Source: Pantoea sp. SOD02
GTDB lineage: Bacteria > Pseudomonadota > Gammaproteobacteria > Enterobacterales > Enterobacteriaceae
Assembly: GCF_024707505.1 (NCBI RefSeq)
Contig: NZ_CP102604.1
Location: 2,108,001 to 2,172,000, forward strand
Direction: 5' to 3'
DNA: 64,000 nt
Part shown: in pieces, positions 27,502 through 37,098 of the stretch
Layout: each line of letters opens with the position of its first letter
Position numbering within the stretch: the first letter of the stretch is position 1
The notes under the pieces: generated by a model
What the model saw: the letters and a program-made list of their open reading frames with translations, nothing else
What the model was told of the DNA's origin: nothing
Databases searched by the model: none
Position numbers and translations under genes: made by a program

Positions 27502-27526
27502 GGCGGCCCATGCGGCCGCCCTTTTC
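27502..27526 (+). terminator. Terminator after the M32 carboxypeptidase gene
   Basis: GGCGGCC and GGCCGCC arms around a short loop, followed by CTTTTC, begin 7 bases past the stop codon. This gives a GC-rich stem with a short T-run. Confidence 0.7.
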
Positions 27527-27546
27527 ACTTCCTTTACGCCGCTTTG

Positions 27547-27560
27547 TACAATCCGTTACA
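27547..27560 (+). promoter_or_regulatory. RstA box upstream of asr
   Basis: TACAATCCGTTACA matches the RstA consensus TACATNTNGTTACA at 10 of 12 fixed positions, including the whole GTTACA half. It lies about 105 bases before the asr start. asr is a known RstA target in E. coli, and rstAB is only 1.5 kb upstream here. Confidence 0.8.
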
Positions 27561-27664
27561 CGCCGATACCAATGCCTCACGGAAAGCCTGAATTGTTTTT
27601 CATATAGTGTTTTCACCGGCCCCGCAGTGGGCTACACATGAAAAAATAGTTCGAGGATTTTGCA

Positions 27665-28141
27665 ATGAAAAAATTATTTGCACTGGTGATCGCCGCTGCT
27701 ATGGGTATGTCTTCTGTTGCTTTCGCTGCTGAAACAACTGCTGCTCCAGCCGCTGCTGCAACCACAACTGCTGCGCCAGTTAAACACAAAATGGCTCATC
27801 ACAAAAAACCAGCTGCTCAGAAAGCGCAGGCTGCTAAGAAACACAAGAAAGTAGAGAAGAAAGCGCCAGCTGCACAGAAAGCTCAGGCCGCTAAAAAGCA
27901 TCACAAAAAAGCAACCAAGCCAGCTGCACAGAAAGCCCAGGCTGCTAAAAAGCACCACAAAAAAGCAACCAAGCCAGCTGCACAGAAAGCCCAGGCTGCT
28001 AAAAAGCACCACAAAGCAACCAAGCCAGCTGCACAGAAAGCTCAGGCAGCTAAAAAGCACCACAAAAAAGTAACCAAACCCGCTGCGCAGAAAGCTCAGG
28101 CAGCTAAAAAGCATCACAAAGTGAAAAAAGCAGCTAAATAA
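27665..28141 (+). CDS. asr: Acid shock protein Asr
   Basis: The product is 158 residues. A signal peptide ends at SVAFA/A, followed by an Ala/Thr/Pro segment and a very basic Lys/His/Ala/Gln-rich region made of six near-perfect units of 17-19 residues built on [12 protein letters not shown]. Asr is a periplasmic, intrinsically disordered protein strongly induced at low pH. Its positive charge is thought to shield or sequester protons and protect other proteins. The E. coli protein is 102 residues, so this one has extra repeats. ydgU follows, as in E. coli, and an RstA box precedes it. Confidence 0.97.
   Translation: MKKLFALVIAAAMGMSSVAFAAETTAAPAAAATTTAAPVKHKMAHHKKPAAQKAQAAKKHKKVEKKAPAAQKAQAAKKHHKKATKPAAQKAQAAKKHHKKATKPAAQKAQAAKKHHKATKPAAQKAQAAKKHHKKVTKPAAQKAQAAKKHHKVKKAAK
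27809..28123 (+). repeat. Six tandem coding repeats within asr
   Basis: Units begin at residues 49, 68, 86, 104, 121 and 139 (spacing 17-19 residues, about 54 bases). Units 2 to 4 are nearly identical at the DNA level (ccagctgcacagaaagc each time), which implies recent duplication or gene conversion. Copy number is likely to vary between strains. Confidence 0.92.
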
Positions 28142-28177
28142 GATTCGCTTAGCGCCAACACCGTATTGATGATTGAA

Positions 28178-28200
28178 AACACCCGGTTATGCCGGGTGTT
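28178..28200 (+). terminator. Hairpin between asr and ydgU
   Basis: AACACCCGG-TTAT-GCCGGGTGTT forms a strong stem 37 bases after the asr stop. The following TATTTA is a poor U-tract, so it may act as a partial terminator that lets some transcription continue into ydgU. Confidence 0.65.
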
Positions 28201-28221
28201 TATTTACTGGAGTAGCGAAAA

Positions 28222-28302
28222 ATGGTGCGTCGCTATCGCTTCGAAATTATTCTGATTGTGATGATCCTCTGTGGCATAGTTGCAGCCAGCTTTTTTATCT
28301 AG
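28222..28302 (+). CDS. ydgU: YdgU small membrane protein (26 residues)
   Basis: A 26-residue frame begins at ATG 28222 with GGAG at 28209-28212 and ends TAG 28300-28302. It encodes a short basic N-terminus (MVRRYRFE) followed by a single hydrophobic helix (IILIVMILCGIVAASFFI). Size, sequence style and position directly after asr match E. coli YdgU, a small inner-membrane protein of unknown function cotranscribed with asr. Confidence 0.82.
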   Translation: MVRRYRFEIILIVMILCGIVAASFFI

Positions 28303-28418
28303 TCGTTGTAGCGTGCTGATTACTCCAATATTTCTCCCTTTTTCACCGCTCACCGACTATAGTTATCGCTCAAGCGTGATGACAACAACTTCTACTTATT
28401 CTCGCCATTGAGAGAACT

Positions 28419-29225
28419 ATGCGCCTGGCTATCCTGTTATTTGTTGGTCTTTTCAGTTTTAACCACACAGCACATGCCGATGATGAAGATGGGCCAAGCC
28501 CGGAAGACATCAAAACGTTGTTCTTTGGCAAAGATCATCGCCAGGCGATTAGCGACGTGAGCGCCGCGCCCTGGGATGCCATCGGTCAGTTAGAGACCGA
28601 AAGCGGTAACCTCTGCACCGCCACCCTGATTTCTGCCCATCTGGCGTTGACCGCCGGACACTGTTTATTGGCTCCGCCCGGCAAGTTTGATAAGCCGGTG
28701 GCGCTGCGTTTTATGGCCAGCGCCAAAGGCTGGCGTTACGAGATTCATGATATTGATGCGCGCGTTGAACCCTCTTTAGCGCGCCGGTTGCAGGCAGACG
28801 GTGAAGGCTGGATCGTGCCGCCGGGCGCCGCGCCCTACGATTATGGGCTGGTTATCTTGCATAATCCGCCGTCCGGTATTGTGCCGATTCCGCTGTTTGA
28901 GGGTTCGCGTGGCGATTTAACCGCCGCCTTGAAAACCACCCAACGTAAAGTGACGCAAGCCGGCTATCCGGCCGATCATCTTGATACGCTCTATTCGCAC
29001 AGCGATTGTCTGGTGACCGGTTGGGCACAACGCGCAGTGCTGTCGCACCAGTGCGATACCTTGCCGGGCGACAGCGGTTCGCCGCTACTGTTGAAGAACG
29101 GTGATGAGTGGCAGTTGATTGCGGTACAGAGTTCGGCACCCGCGCCGGCCGATCGTTATCGTGCCGATAACCGCGCGATTGCGGTGCCATCGTTTAAAGA
29201 TAAGCTAGAAGAGTTAGCTCAGTAA
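28419..29225 (+). CDS. ydgD: YdgD-like trypsin-fold serine protease, secreted
   Basis: The product is 268 residues with a signal peptide ending near HTAHA/DD. It has a chymotrypsin-fold domain with catalytic His81 (LTAGHC), Asp141 (YDYGL) and Ser219 (LPGDSGSP). Cys pairs around 66/82 and 197/212 could form disulphides, which suits a periplasmic enzyme. E. coli YdgD is an uncharacterised putative protease, and the asr-ydgU-ydgD order is conserved. A link to Asr processing at low pH is a reasonable guess only. Confidence 0.92.
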   Translation: MRLAILLFVGLFSFNHTAHADDEDGPSPEDIKTLFFGKDHRQAISDVSAAPWDAIGQLETESGNLCTATLISAHLALTAGHCLLAPPGKFDKPVALRFMASAKGWRYEIHDIDARVEPSLARRLQADGEGWIVPPGAAPYDYGLVILHNPPSGIVPIPLFEGSRGDLTAALKTTQRKVTQAGYPADHLDTLYSHSDCLVTGWAQRAVLSHQCDTLPGDSGSPLLLKNGDEWQLIAVQSSAPAPADRYRADNRAIAVPSFKDKLEELAQ

Positions 29226-29247
29226 TTCGGCGCTCTCAGGCAAAAAT

Positions 29248-29337
29248 GCGGGGCCGCTACGTAAAGTCGTCGTGGACCCATCCCTGGGGCCTCTGCCGCC
29301 GCATCCATGCGGCGGAAGCTTTACTCCGCGGCCCCGC
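29248..29337. repeat. Multi-branched palindromic element between ydgD and hrpA
   Basis: Outer arms GCGGGGCCGC (29248-29257) and GCGGCCCCGC (29328-29337) are perfect complements. After symmetric 3-base bulges, GTAAAG (29261-29266) pairs with CTTTAC (29319-29324). Inside lies a perfect hairpin, CCGCCGCAT-CC-ATGCGGCGG (29298-29317), and a weaker CCC/GGG hairpin to its left. The fold is a stem with two branches. It lies between the convergent ydgD and hrpA stops and looks like an intergenic repeat element rather than a simple terminator. Confidence 0.7.
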
Positions 29338-29385
29338 CTTTCCGCCTTCTTCGATAGTTGTGCGATGTTAAAACCGCACTGTTTC

Positions 29386-29407
29386 GTAGCGGCGCGATTT
29401 ATCGCGC
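29386..29407 (+). repeat. GTAG-headed REP-like palindrome, second sequence type
   Basis: A GTAG head is followed by CG and the palindrome GCGCGATTTATCGCGC, with a TTTA-centred loop, 11 bases past the hrpA stop. It has the same plan as the 48634/51332/59227 family (GTAG, then arms around ATTYAT), but the arm sequence is different. Confidence 0.7.
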
Positions 29408-29417
29408 AATCCCACAA

Positions 29418-32400
29418 TTAACTCAACTGCTCCATCGCCTGCAGAATACGCTTATCCGAGATCGGATAAGGCGTGCCCAGTTGCTGCGCGAAATAGCTAA
29501 TCCGCAACTCCTCCAGCATCCAGCGAATCGCCTGCACTTCTGCATCATCCTGACGCTGCGGCGGCAATTTATTGCGCCACGTCTGCCAGGCCTGCTCAAC
29601 CGCCTGCACTTTCAGCATGCGCGCACGATCGCTGTGTGGATCCACCGGCAGTTTCTCGAGGCGGCGTTCAATACCTTGCAGATAGCGCAGCGTATCACCG
29701 AGACGCGACCAGCCATTGCCGGTCACGAAACCGCGATACACCAGGCCATTCAGCTGCGCTTTGATATCGCCTAACGCCAACGCCAGCGACATATCTACAC
29801 GACCCTTAAGGAACTTGTTGATATTGAACACGCAGGTCAGAATCTGTTCGACCTGCTTGGCGATGGTGACCACGGTTTCATTCAAATCGGCACGCACTTT
29901 ATCGCGCAGCTGTTCGAAGTTTTCCTGTTGCCACGCTGGGCCACCCGCATCCGCCATCAGCTTATCCACACCGCAGGCGATGCAGTCATCGATCAGTTCC
30001 AGCACTTTGCCGTACGGATTGAAGTACAAACCGAGTTTGGCTTTGTTTGGCAGCTTCTCGTGCAGATACTTGGTCGGCGACGAAATGTTGAGCAGCAGCA
30101 GGCGACGCTGGCCGCGCCACATCATTTTCTGCTGTTCCACTTCGTTATCGAACAGGCGAATCGCTACGCTGTCCTTTTCATCCACCAGCGCCGGCCAGGC
30201 TTTGACCTGATAGCTGCCGCGCTTCTGCTCGTAGCTTTGCGGCAAATCGCCAAAGCTCCAGATGTGCAAACCGCTCTGCTCGAGGCCATCGTCTGCCACT
30301 TTCGACAGCGTTTCCTGCACTTTGCCTTTCAGCAGCAGCCGCAGCTGATGCAAATTCTTGCCTTCCTGCAGCTTACGGTTGTGCTCGTCTACCACGCGGA
30401 AAGTCATTTTCAGGTGATCGGGCACCTGATCCCACTGCCAGGCTTCACGGTCAATGGTGACGCCGGTCATACGGCGGAATTCGCGTTCCAGCGCATCCAA
30501 CAACGACAGCTCAAGCGCGGTGACGCGACCAAGAAACGCTTCGGCGTAGTTCGGCGCCGGCACCAGATTGCGGCGCACCGGCTTGGGCAGTGATTTGATC
30601 AGCGCGATAACCAGTTCGCGGCGCACGCCAGGAATCTGCCACTCGAAACCGGTCTCTTCGATTTGATTCAGCAGCGGCAGCGGAATATGCACCGTTACGC
30701 CATCGGCATCCGCGCCCGGTTCAAACTGATAGCTCAGCTTGAGTTTCAGGTTGCCCTGATGCCAGAAGTTTGGGTAATCGAGCTGACTGACTTTGTCCGC
30801 GCCATCTTTGATCAGCATCTGCTTATCAAAACTCAGCAGGTCCGGATTCTCTTTGCTGGCTTGCTTCCACCATGCATCGAAATGGCGCGCAGACACCACA
30901 TCGCTGCCGATGCGGCGATCGTAGAAAGCGAACAGCGTTTCGTCATCGACCAGAATGTCGCGACGACGCGATTTGTGTTCCAGATCTTCAATTTCGTTGC
31001 GCAGTTTCAGGTTATTGCGGAAGAACTCGTGACGCGTCTGCCAATCGCCCTCCACCAGCGCATGACGGATAAACAGCTCGCGGCTCAGTTGAGGATCGAT
31101 GCGGCTGTAATTGACCTTACGCGCCTGCACAATCGCCAGGCCGTAAAGCGTCACTTTTTCCGTCGCCATCACCGCGCCCTGCGCTTTTTCCCAGTGCGGT
31201 TCGCTATAGCTGCGTTTAATCAGATGCTGCGCCAGCGGTTCGATCCATTCCGGATCGATACGTGCGGCAACGCGACCCCACAAACGGCTGGTTTCCACCA
31301 GCTCCGCCACCATGGTCCACTTTGGCGGCTTCTTAAACAGGCCGGAACCTGGGAAGATGGAGAAGCGCGCGTTGCGAGCGCCGGTAAACTCCTGTTTCTC
31401 GTTATCTTTCTGCCCAATGTGCGACAGCAAGCCGGTCAGCAAAGCGCAATGCACTTCACGATAAGGCGCAGGTTCGCTGTTGACCGGCATACCTTGTTCC
31501 CGCACCACCTGACGCAGCTGGGTGTAAATATCCTGCCATTCACGCACGCGCAGATAGTTAAGGAATTCCGTTTTACACAAGCGGCGGAAGTGATTGCTGG
31601 AGAGCACTTTTTGCTGATCCTGCAGGTAATTCCACAGATTCACGAAGGCGAGGAAATCGGACTCTTTATCCTCAAAGCGACGATGTTTTTCGTCAGATGC
31701 CTGCTTTTTATCAGCGGGACGCTCGCGCGGGTCCTGAATCGATAGCGCAGCAGTGATGATCATCGCTTCGCGCACGCAGCCAAATTTTTGCGCTTCCAGC
31801 ACCATACGCGCCATACGCGGATCGACCGGCAACTGGGCGAGCTGGCGACCCGAAGGTGTCAGCTTGTAGGTTTCGTCTTCACTCAGCGTGATGGCACCAA
31901 GCTCTTCCAGCAGGCGCACGCCATCCTGAATATTGCGCTTGTCCGGCGCTTCGACAAACGGGAAGGCAGCAATATCGCCCAGCCCCAGCGCGGTCATCTG
32001 TAAAATGACCGAGGCGAGATTGGTGCGCAGAATTTCGGGATCGGTAAATTCCGGGCGGCTGAGGAAATCGTCCTCGGAATAAAGGCGAATACAGATACCT
32101 TCCGAAACGCGTCCGCAGCGCCCTTTGCGCTGATTGGCGGACGCTTGCGAAATTGGCTCAATTGGCAGGCGCTGCACTTTGGTGCGGAAACTGTAACGGC
32201 TGATACGCGCGGTGCCGGGATCGATAACGTATTTGATGCCAGGCACGGTCAGCGAGGTTTCTGCTACGTTGGTTGCCAGCACGATGCGGCGTCCGCTGTG
32301 CGACTGGAACACGCGGTTTTGCTCGGCGTTCGACAGGCGCGCATACAGCGGCAGAATCTCGGTGTGTGCAATATCGCGCTTCATCAACGCATCGGCGGTA

Positions 32401-33314
32401 TCGCGGATTTCGCGCTCGCCGCTCATAAAGATCAGAATGTCGCCGCGGCTCTCTTGTCCCAGCTCATCGACCGCATCAAAAATCGCCTGCAGCTGATCGC
32501 GGTCGGTATCGTCAGCGTCCTCGACCATCGGACGATATCGCACTTCTACCGGATAAGTACGTCCGGAAACTTCAATCACCGGCGCATTGTGGAAATGGCG
32601 TGAGAAGCGCTGCGGATCGATGGTGGCTGACGTAATGATGACTTTTAAGTCGGGACGACGTGGCAACAGTTCGCGCAGATAACCAAGCAGGAAATCGATA
32701 TTCAGGCTGCGTTCGTGCGCTTCATCGATAATGATGGTGTCGTACTGCAGCAACAGGCGATCCTGCTGGATTTCCGCCAGCAGGATACCGTCGGTCATCA
32801 GCTTAACCTGGGTGGTTTCGCTCACCTGATCGTTGAAGCGCACCTTGTAACCGATGGTGCCGCCGAGCGAGGTTTCCAGCTCATCGGCAATGCGGTTCGC
32901 CACGGTGCGCGCCGCCAGACGACGCGGCTGCGTGTGACCAATCAGCCCTTTCACTCCGCGCCCCAGCGCCAGACAGATTTTTGGCAACTGCGTGGTTTTA
33001 CCCGATCCGGTTTCACCCGCAACGATCACCACCTGATGCTTACTGATCGCATCGGCAATGTCCTGCTGCTTCTGACTGACCGGCAGGTTGTCCGGGAAAG
33101 TGATGCGTGGTGTCGCCGCCGTGCGCTGCGCAAGGCGCTGCTCCGCCGCGACAAATTCCGGCTCCAGTTCAGCCATAATGCCCTGCAGCGCCGCAGGATT
33201 TTTCACCTTCGCAGCGCCCAGCAATCGACGTCGCAGACGTTGACTGTCGCGCAGCGTCAGATTATCGAGCCGCGGCCAAAGGGAGGCTAAAGATGAAGAG
33301 TCGGATGATGACAT
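29418..33314 (-). CDS. hrpA: ATP-dependent RNA helicase HrpA
   Basis: The product is 1298 residues (E. coli 1300), a DEAH-box helicase. Walker A GETGSGKTT is near residue 95, DEAH in IIIDEAHERS near 200, SAT motif (TSATID), then the C-terminal helicase motifs (LATNVAETSLTVPGI and QRKGRCGRV). HA2/ratchet-like, OB-fold and a long DUF3418 C-terminal region follow. HrpA resolves stalled or collided ribosomes in E. coli and was earlier linked to fimbrial mRNA processing. It is divergent from azoR, as in E. coli. Confidence 0.98.
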   Translation of the reverse strand: MSSSDSSSLASLWPRLDNLTLRDSQRLRRRLLGAAKVKNPAALQGIMAELEPEFVAAEQRLAQRTAATPRITFPDNLPVSQKQQDIADAISKHQVVIVAGETGSGKTTQLPKICLALGRGVKGLIGHTQPRRLAARTVANRIADELETSLGGTIGYKVRFNDQVSETTQVKLMTDGILLAEIQQDRLLLQYDTIIIDEAHERSLNIDFLLGYLRELLPRRPDLKVIITSATIDPQRFSRHFHNAPVIEVSGRTYPVEVRYRPMVEDADDTDRDQLQAIFDAVDELGQESRGDILIFMSGEREIRDTADALMKRDIAHTEILPLYARLSNAEQNRVFQSHSGRRIVLATNVAETSLTVPGIKYVIDPGTARISRYSFRTKVQRLPIEPISQASANQRKGRCGRVSEGICIRLYSEDDFLSRPEFTDPEILRTNLASVILQMTALGLGDIAAFPFVEAPDKRNIQDGVRLLEELGAITLSEDETYKLTPSGRQLAQLPVDPRMARMVLEAQKFGCVREAMIITAALSIQDPRERPADKKQASDEKHRRFEDKESDFLAFVNLWNYLQDQQKVLSSNHFRRLCKTEFLNYLRVREWQDIYTQLRQVVREQGMPVNSEPAPYREVHCALLTGLLSHIGQKDNEKQEFTGARNARFSIFPGSGLFKKPPKWTMVAELVETSRLWGRVAARIDPEWIEPLAQHLIKRSYSEPHWEKAQGAVMATEKVTLYGLAIVQARKVNYSRIDPQLSRELFIRHALVEGDWQTRHEFFRNNLKLRNEIEDLEHKSRRRDILVDDETLFAFYDRRIGSDVVSARHFDAWWKQASKENPDLLSFDKQMLIKDGADKVSQLDYPNFWHQGNLKLKLSYQFEPGADADGVTVHIPLPLLNQIEETGFEWQIPGVRRELVIALIKSLPKPVRRNLVPAPNYAEAFLGRVTALELSLLDALEREFRRMTGVTIDREAWQWDQVPDHLKMTFRVVDEHNRKLQEGKNLHQLRLLLKGKVQETLSKVADDGLEQSGLHIWSFGDLPQSYEQKRGSYQVKAWPALVDEKDSVAIRLFDNEVEQQKMMWRGQRRLLLLNISSPTKYLHEKLPNKAKLGLYFNPYGKVLELIDDCIACGVDKLMADAGGPAWQQENFEQLRDKVRADLNETVVTIAKQVEQILTCVFNINKFLKGRVDMSLALALGDIKAQLNGLVYRGFVTGNGWSRLGDTLRYLQGIERRLEKLPVDPHSDRARMLKVQAVEQAWQTWRNKLPPQRQDDAEVQAIRWMLEELRISYFAQQLGTPYPISDKRILQAMEQLS

Positions 33315-33508
33315 AGCGATGCGTACCTGTTGTTGCAGCGGGCAGATGATTTCCCGGCGGATTCAAGCAATTAATGGTCGGCATCATAGCACAATTTGGA
33401 ACACCTGCCTGAACGGGACGTGCGAGGTTATTCAATTATTTCGAACATAGATCTCGAAATATTGCGCTTTTACCTCGCGGGCTAACTCCGTACAGTGTAA
33501 AGCATTGA

Positions 33509-34144
<636 letters not shown>

Positions 34145-34163
34145 TCATTTTTCACTATGATGC

Positions 34164-34198
34164 ATGCCCGTCAGGCTTATCTGACGGGCATTTTTTTT
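34164..34198 (+). terminator. azoR intrinsic terminator
   Basis: GCCCGTCAG-GCTTAT-CTGACGGGC makes a 9-bp stem directly followed by ATTTTTTTT, about 20 bases after the azoR stop. Confidence 0.93.
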
Positions 34199-34287
34199 GC
34201 TGTTGTTTTCTAAGCGCTTAAAGCTCCATACTGCACTTCTTTGCCAGCCCCTGAATGGTCGATTTCAGCACAGCGAAAGGAGATGAA

Positions 34288-34992
34288 GTGACACAACACA
34301 ATCAATATGGTCAGCCGATCGGTTTTGCATTACCCGACTGGCAGCCCGCCACCTTCCCGCCCGCCGTTATTCTCACTGGCCGTTTTTGCCATCTGACACC
34401 GCTTCAACTCAGTCACGCGCCCGCCCTGTTTGCCGCCTTTTCACTGGCAGCCGACGATCGCGATTGGACCTGGCTCGGCGCATCGCAGCCGCAAGCGTTA
34501 GCTGAAATGACCGACTGGGTCGCCAACAAAATCGGCGACAGTGGATTAGTCAGTTATGCGGTGATCGATCAGGTTAAGCAGCAAGCGGTTGGCGCGGTCT
34601 GTTTCGCCAATATCGAGATGCAGAATGGCGCGATTGAGATTGGTCATGTAACCTGGTCGCCGCTGATGCAGCGCAACGTGTTGGGCAGTGAAGCAATATA
34701 TCTGCTGTTGCAGCAGGCTTTCGCACTCGGTTATCGCCGCGTGGCGTGGCGTTGTGATTCCCTGAATCTGGCTTCACGACGCGCAGCAGAGCGCATCGGC
34801 TTTACCTTTGAAGGCTGTTTTCGTCAGGCGATGACGCGCAAACAGCGCAATCGTGATACCGATTGGTTATCGATTATTGATAGCGAATGGCCAGCGATTC
34901 AGCAGGCCTTACGCCAATGGCTGGCAACGGAAAATATGGATCAGCACGGGCGCGAAACGCAAAAACTGCGCAGCTTTTTCCCGGCGGATTGA
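34288..34992 (+). CDS. GNAT-family N-acetyltransferase (RimJ/RimL-like)
   Basis: The product is 234 residues. The GNAT fold is recognisable from VILTGRFCHLTPLQLSH at the N-terminus, EIGHVTWSPLMQRNVLGSEAIYLLLQQAF (acetyl-CoA-binding loop and helix) and CDSLNLASRRAAERIGFTFEG near the end. It is close in style to the COG1670 proteins that acetylate protein N-termini, amines or antibiotics; the substrate cannot be inferred. The GTG at 34288 is chosen because AAGGAG lies five bases upstream, and the longer frame from 34255 lacks such a site. Confidence 0.88.
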   Translation: MTQHNQYGQPIGFALPDWQPATFPPAVILTGRFCHLTPLQLSHAPALFAAFSLAADDRDWTWLGASQPQALAEMTDWVANKIGDSGLVSYAVIDQVKQQAVGAVCFANIEMQNGAIEIGHVTWSPLMQRNVLGSEAIYLLLQQAFALGYRRVAWRCDSLNLASRRAAERIGFTFEGCFRQAMTRKQRNRDTDWLSIIDSEWPAIQQALRQWLATENMDQHGRETQKLRSFFPAD

Positions 34993-35040
34993 CGTTGTCT
35001 ATACTGACTAGCTTTTATCTACGCAATTGCAGAGGTACTC

Positions 35041-35700
35041 ATGTCCAACGTATTTATTATTGGCGGCGCAGGCAACATTGGCCGTCGTCTGGCATCACTG
35101 CTGGCCGCTAACGGGCACGTTGCGCGCCCGCTGTTTCGCAAAGCGGAACAGGAGCAGCCTTTGCGTGAAATGGGTGCTGAGCCGGTTAACGGCGATTTAA
35201 CCGCGCTGGACGCAAAATCCCTTGCCGCGCTAATGGCGGGCAGCGATGCGGTGGTGTTTACCGCTGGTGCCGGCGGCAAAGGCGGTGAAGAGATGACGAA
35301 CGCCATTGATGGCAAAGGATTAACCACCGCCGTTGCTGCCGCGCAGCAGGCTGGCATCTCGCGCTTTTTGCTGGTTTCGGCGTTTCCCGAAGCTGGCAGA
35401 AACAAAAACCTCTCCGCCACCTTCGAGAACTACATGCGCGTGAAGAAAGCAGCCGATGTCGAGCTGGCGCAAAGCGATCTGGATTGGGTAATTTTACGCC
35501 CCGGCACGCTGACGGATGAGAAAGGTCAAGGCATGGTGCGTGCCGGTTTGGCCATCCCGTATGGCGACATTCCTCGCGATGACGTAGCGGCGACGCTGGC
35601 TGAACTCATCGCACAACCGGCTATCAGCCGCGTGATCATTGAGTTGACCGGCGGAGAAATGCAGGTGCGCGAAGCGATTAAACCACTGGCATCACGCTAG
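35041..35700 (+). CDS. NAD(P)-binding oxidoreductase, atypical SDR / NmrA-like
   Basis: The product is 219 residues with an N-terminal dinucleotide-binding motif GGAGNIGRRLA (GxxGxxG, residues 8-14), the VNGDLTALD and VVFTAGAGGKGG strands, and the RPGTLTDE segment typical of the YwnB/YhfK-like atypical short-chain dehydrogenases. The Tyr-x-x-x-Lys pair may be Tyr-Met-Arg-Val-Lys-Lys near residue 134, in modified form. The function is unknown; relatives are flavin reductase- or stress-related. The ATG is preceded by GAGG. Confidence 0.85.
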   Translation: MSNVFIIGGAGNIGRRLASLLAANGHVARPLFRKAEQEQPLREMGAEPVNGDLTALDAKSLAALMAGSDAVVFTAGAGGKGGEEMTNAIDGKGLTTAVAAAQQAGISRFLLVSAFPEAGRNKNLSATFENYMRVKKAADVELAQSDLDWVILRPGTLTDEKGQGMVRAGLAIPYGDIPRDDVAATLAELIAQPAISRVIIELTGGEMQVREAIKPLASR

Positions 35701-35705
35701 CGCCT

Positions 35706-37016
35706 TCAACTCTCGGTTTCATCCAATGAGCGCAAATGATCCTGTTTATTCAGCGTCATCAGCGCCGGAATACTGATCGCAGCCGTAACTATGATGTACC
35801 AGGCGGGGATATCCAGATTCCCCGTTTGCTTAATCAGGGAGGTAATGATCAGTCCGGCGCAACCCGAGAAAACCGCGTTAGAGAGAGAATAAGCCAGGCC
35901 CAGCCCGGTATAGCGAACGCGCGTGGGGAACATTTCAGCTAACATTGCCGGGCCTGGTCCTGCCAGCAACCCAACAATTCCACCCGCAACAAACACCACC
36001 AGCGCCTTGACCAGCAGCGTCGAAGAGTCGGCCTGCAACACTTTCAGTAACGGTAATGCCAGCACCAGCAACAAGCATGCCGCGAGAACCATCACGCTGC
36101 GGCGTCCAATTTTATCGCTAAGAATGCCTGCTGGGATAATGGTCGCAGCAAACCCTAGGTTAGAAATCACCGCAATCAACAGCGCCTGGTTGAAACCGGT
36201 GTGCAGCGAAGATTGCAGATAGGTTGGCATGATCACCAGATAGGTATAACCCGCCGCTGACCACACCATCACGCGGCTGATTGCCAGCAAGATAATCCTG
36301 ATCGTTGCGGCAAAACTGGCGCTGACCACCGGCTGCTGTGCGTTTTGCATTTGCTGCTGACGCACAAAACTGGGCGTTTCTTCCATGCTGTAGCGCAGCC
36401 ACAGCGCCACAATCCCCATCGGCAATGCGAGGAAGAAAGGAATGCGCCAGCCCCAACTGTGCATCTCATCTGCACTCAGTACCGCCGACAGCAGTGCGAC
36501 AATGCCAGCACCCGCCAGCAGGCCCAACGCCACAGTGAATGACTGCCATGCACCGTAACGCCCACGCTGCCCTTTGGGGGCAAATTCCGTCATCAGTGAC
36601 ACCGCGCCGCCGTATTCACCCCCGGCAAATAAGCCCTGCAGAATACGCAGCCCGGTAATGATCAGCGGTGCCGCCACGCCAATGCTGGCATAGGTGGGAA
36701 TAACGCCGATCGCAGTCGTCACCAGCGTCATCATGATCAAGACAAAAATTAGCGTAGGCTTGCGCCCAATACGATCGCCCATGCGGCCAAAAAATATCGC
36801 GCCCAAAGGACGGAAGAAAAAGGCGATGGCGAAGGAGGCGTAGGTCAGAATAATGCCGGTCAGCTCGGCTTCACCTTGCAGTCGAAAGAAGTTCTGCGCG
36901 ATCACCGTCGCGAGGAAGCCATACACCGCAAACTCGTACCATTCAATGAAATTGCCCACTGAACCGGCGATTAAGGCGCGTTTCTGTGCATCCGTTGTAG
37001 TTTGAGGCTTCTGCAT
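35706..37016 (-). CDS. MFS transporter, metabolite:H+ symporter (MHS) family
   Basis: The product is 436 residues with 12 predicted helices. GSVGNFIEWYEFAVYGFLA in helix 1 and FGRMGDRIGRKPTL in loop 2-3 are diagnostic of the MHS family (ProP, KgtP, ShiA, CitA). It should import a small organic acid or osmolyte with protons; the exact substrate is not predictable. It lies 82 bases behind the DHA2 transporter in the same direction and converges on the oxidoreductase gene, with 5 bases between stops. Confidence 0.9.
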   Translation of the reverse strand: MQKPQTTTDAQKRALIAGSVGNFIEWYEFAVYGFLATVIAQNFFRLQGEAELTGIILTYASFAIAFFFRPLGAIFFGRMGDRIGRKPTLIFVLIMMTLVTTAIGVIPTYASIGVAAPLIITGLRILQGLFAGGEYGGAVSLMTEFAPKGQRGRYGAWQSFTVALGLLAGAGIVALLSAVLSADEMHSWGWRIPFFLALPMGIVALWLRYSMEETPSFVRQQQMQNAQQPVVSASFAATIRIILLAISRVMVWSAAGYTYLVIMPTYLQSSLHTGFNQALLIAVISNLGFAATIIPAGILSDKIGRRSVMVLAACLLLVLALPLLKVLQADSSTLLVKALVVFVAGGIVGLLAGPGPAMLAEMFPTRVRYTGLGLAYSLSNAVFSGCAGLIITSLIKQTGNLDIPAWYIIVTAAISIPALMTLNKQDHLRSLDETES

Positions 37017-37098
37017 TCGGCTATCTCTTTTCCATTCGTGAATGAACAGAATGCGTCATGTTGCTGTGTGGTCAAGGACATCATGTTATTTATCCTGA

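Noticed and set aside
27674..28117. Long minus-strand reading frame (147 codons) opposite asr
   Set aside because: It is a by-product of the repeated Lys/Ala/Gln codons of asr: the antisense reads as repeats of Phe, Leu and Cys with no ribosome-binding site.
27809..28123. Regularly spaced direct repeats resembling a CRISPR array
   Set aside because: The units are contiguous, in-frame coding repeats of asr without unique spacers, and no cas genes are present.
30663..31745. 360-codon plus-strand frame opposite hrpA
   Set aside because: hrpA is certain by sequence. The antisense frame is a codon-bias shadow, with no family resemblance and no ribosome-binding site.
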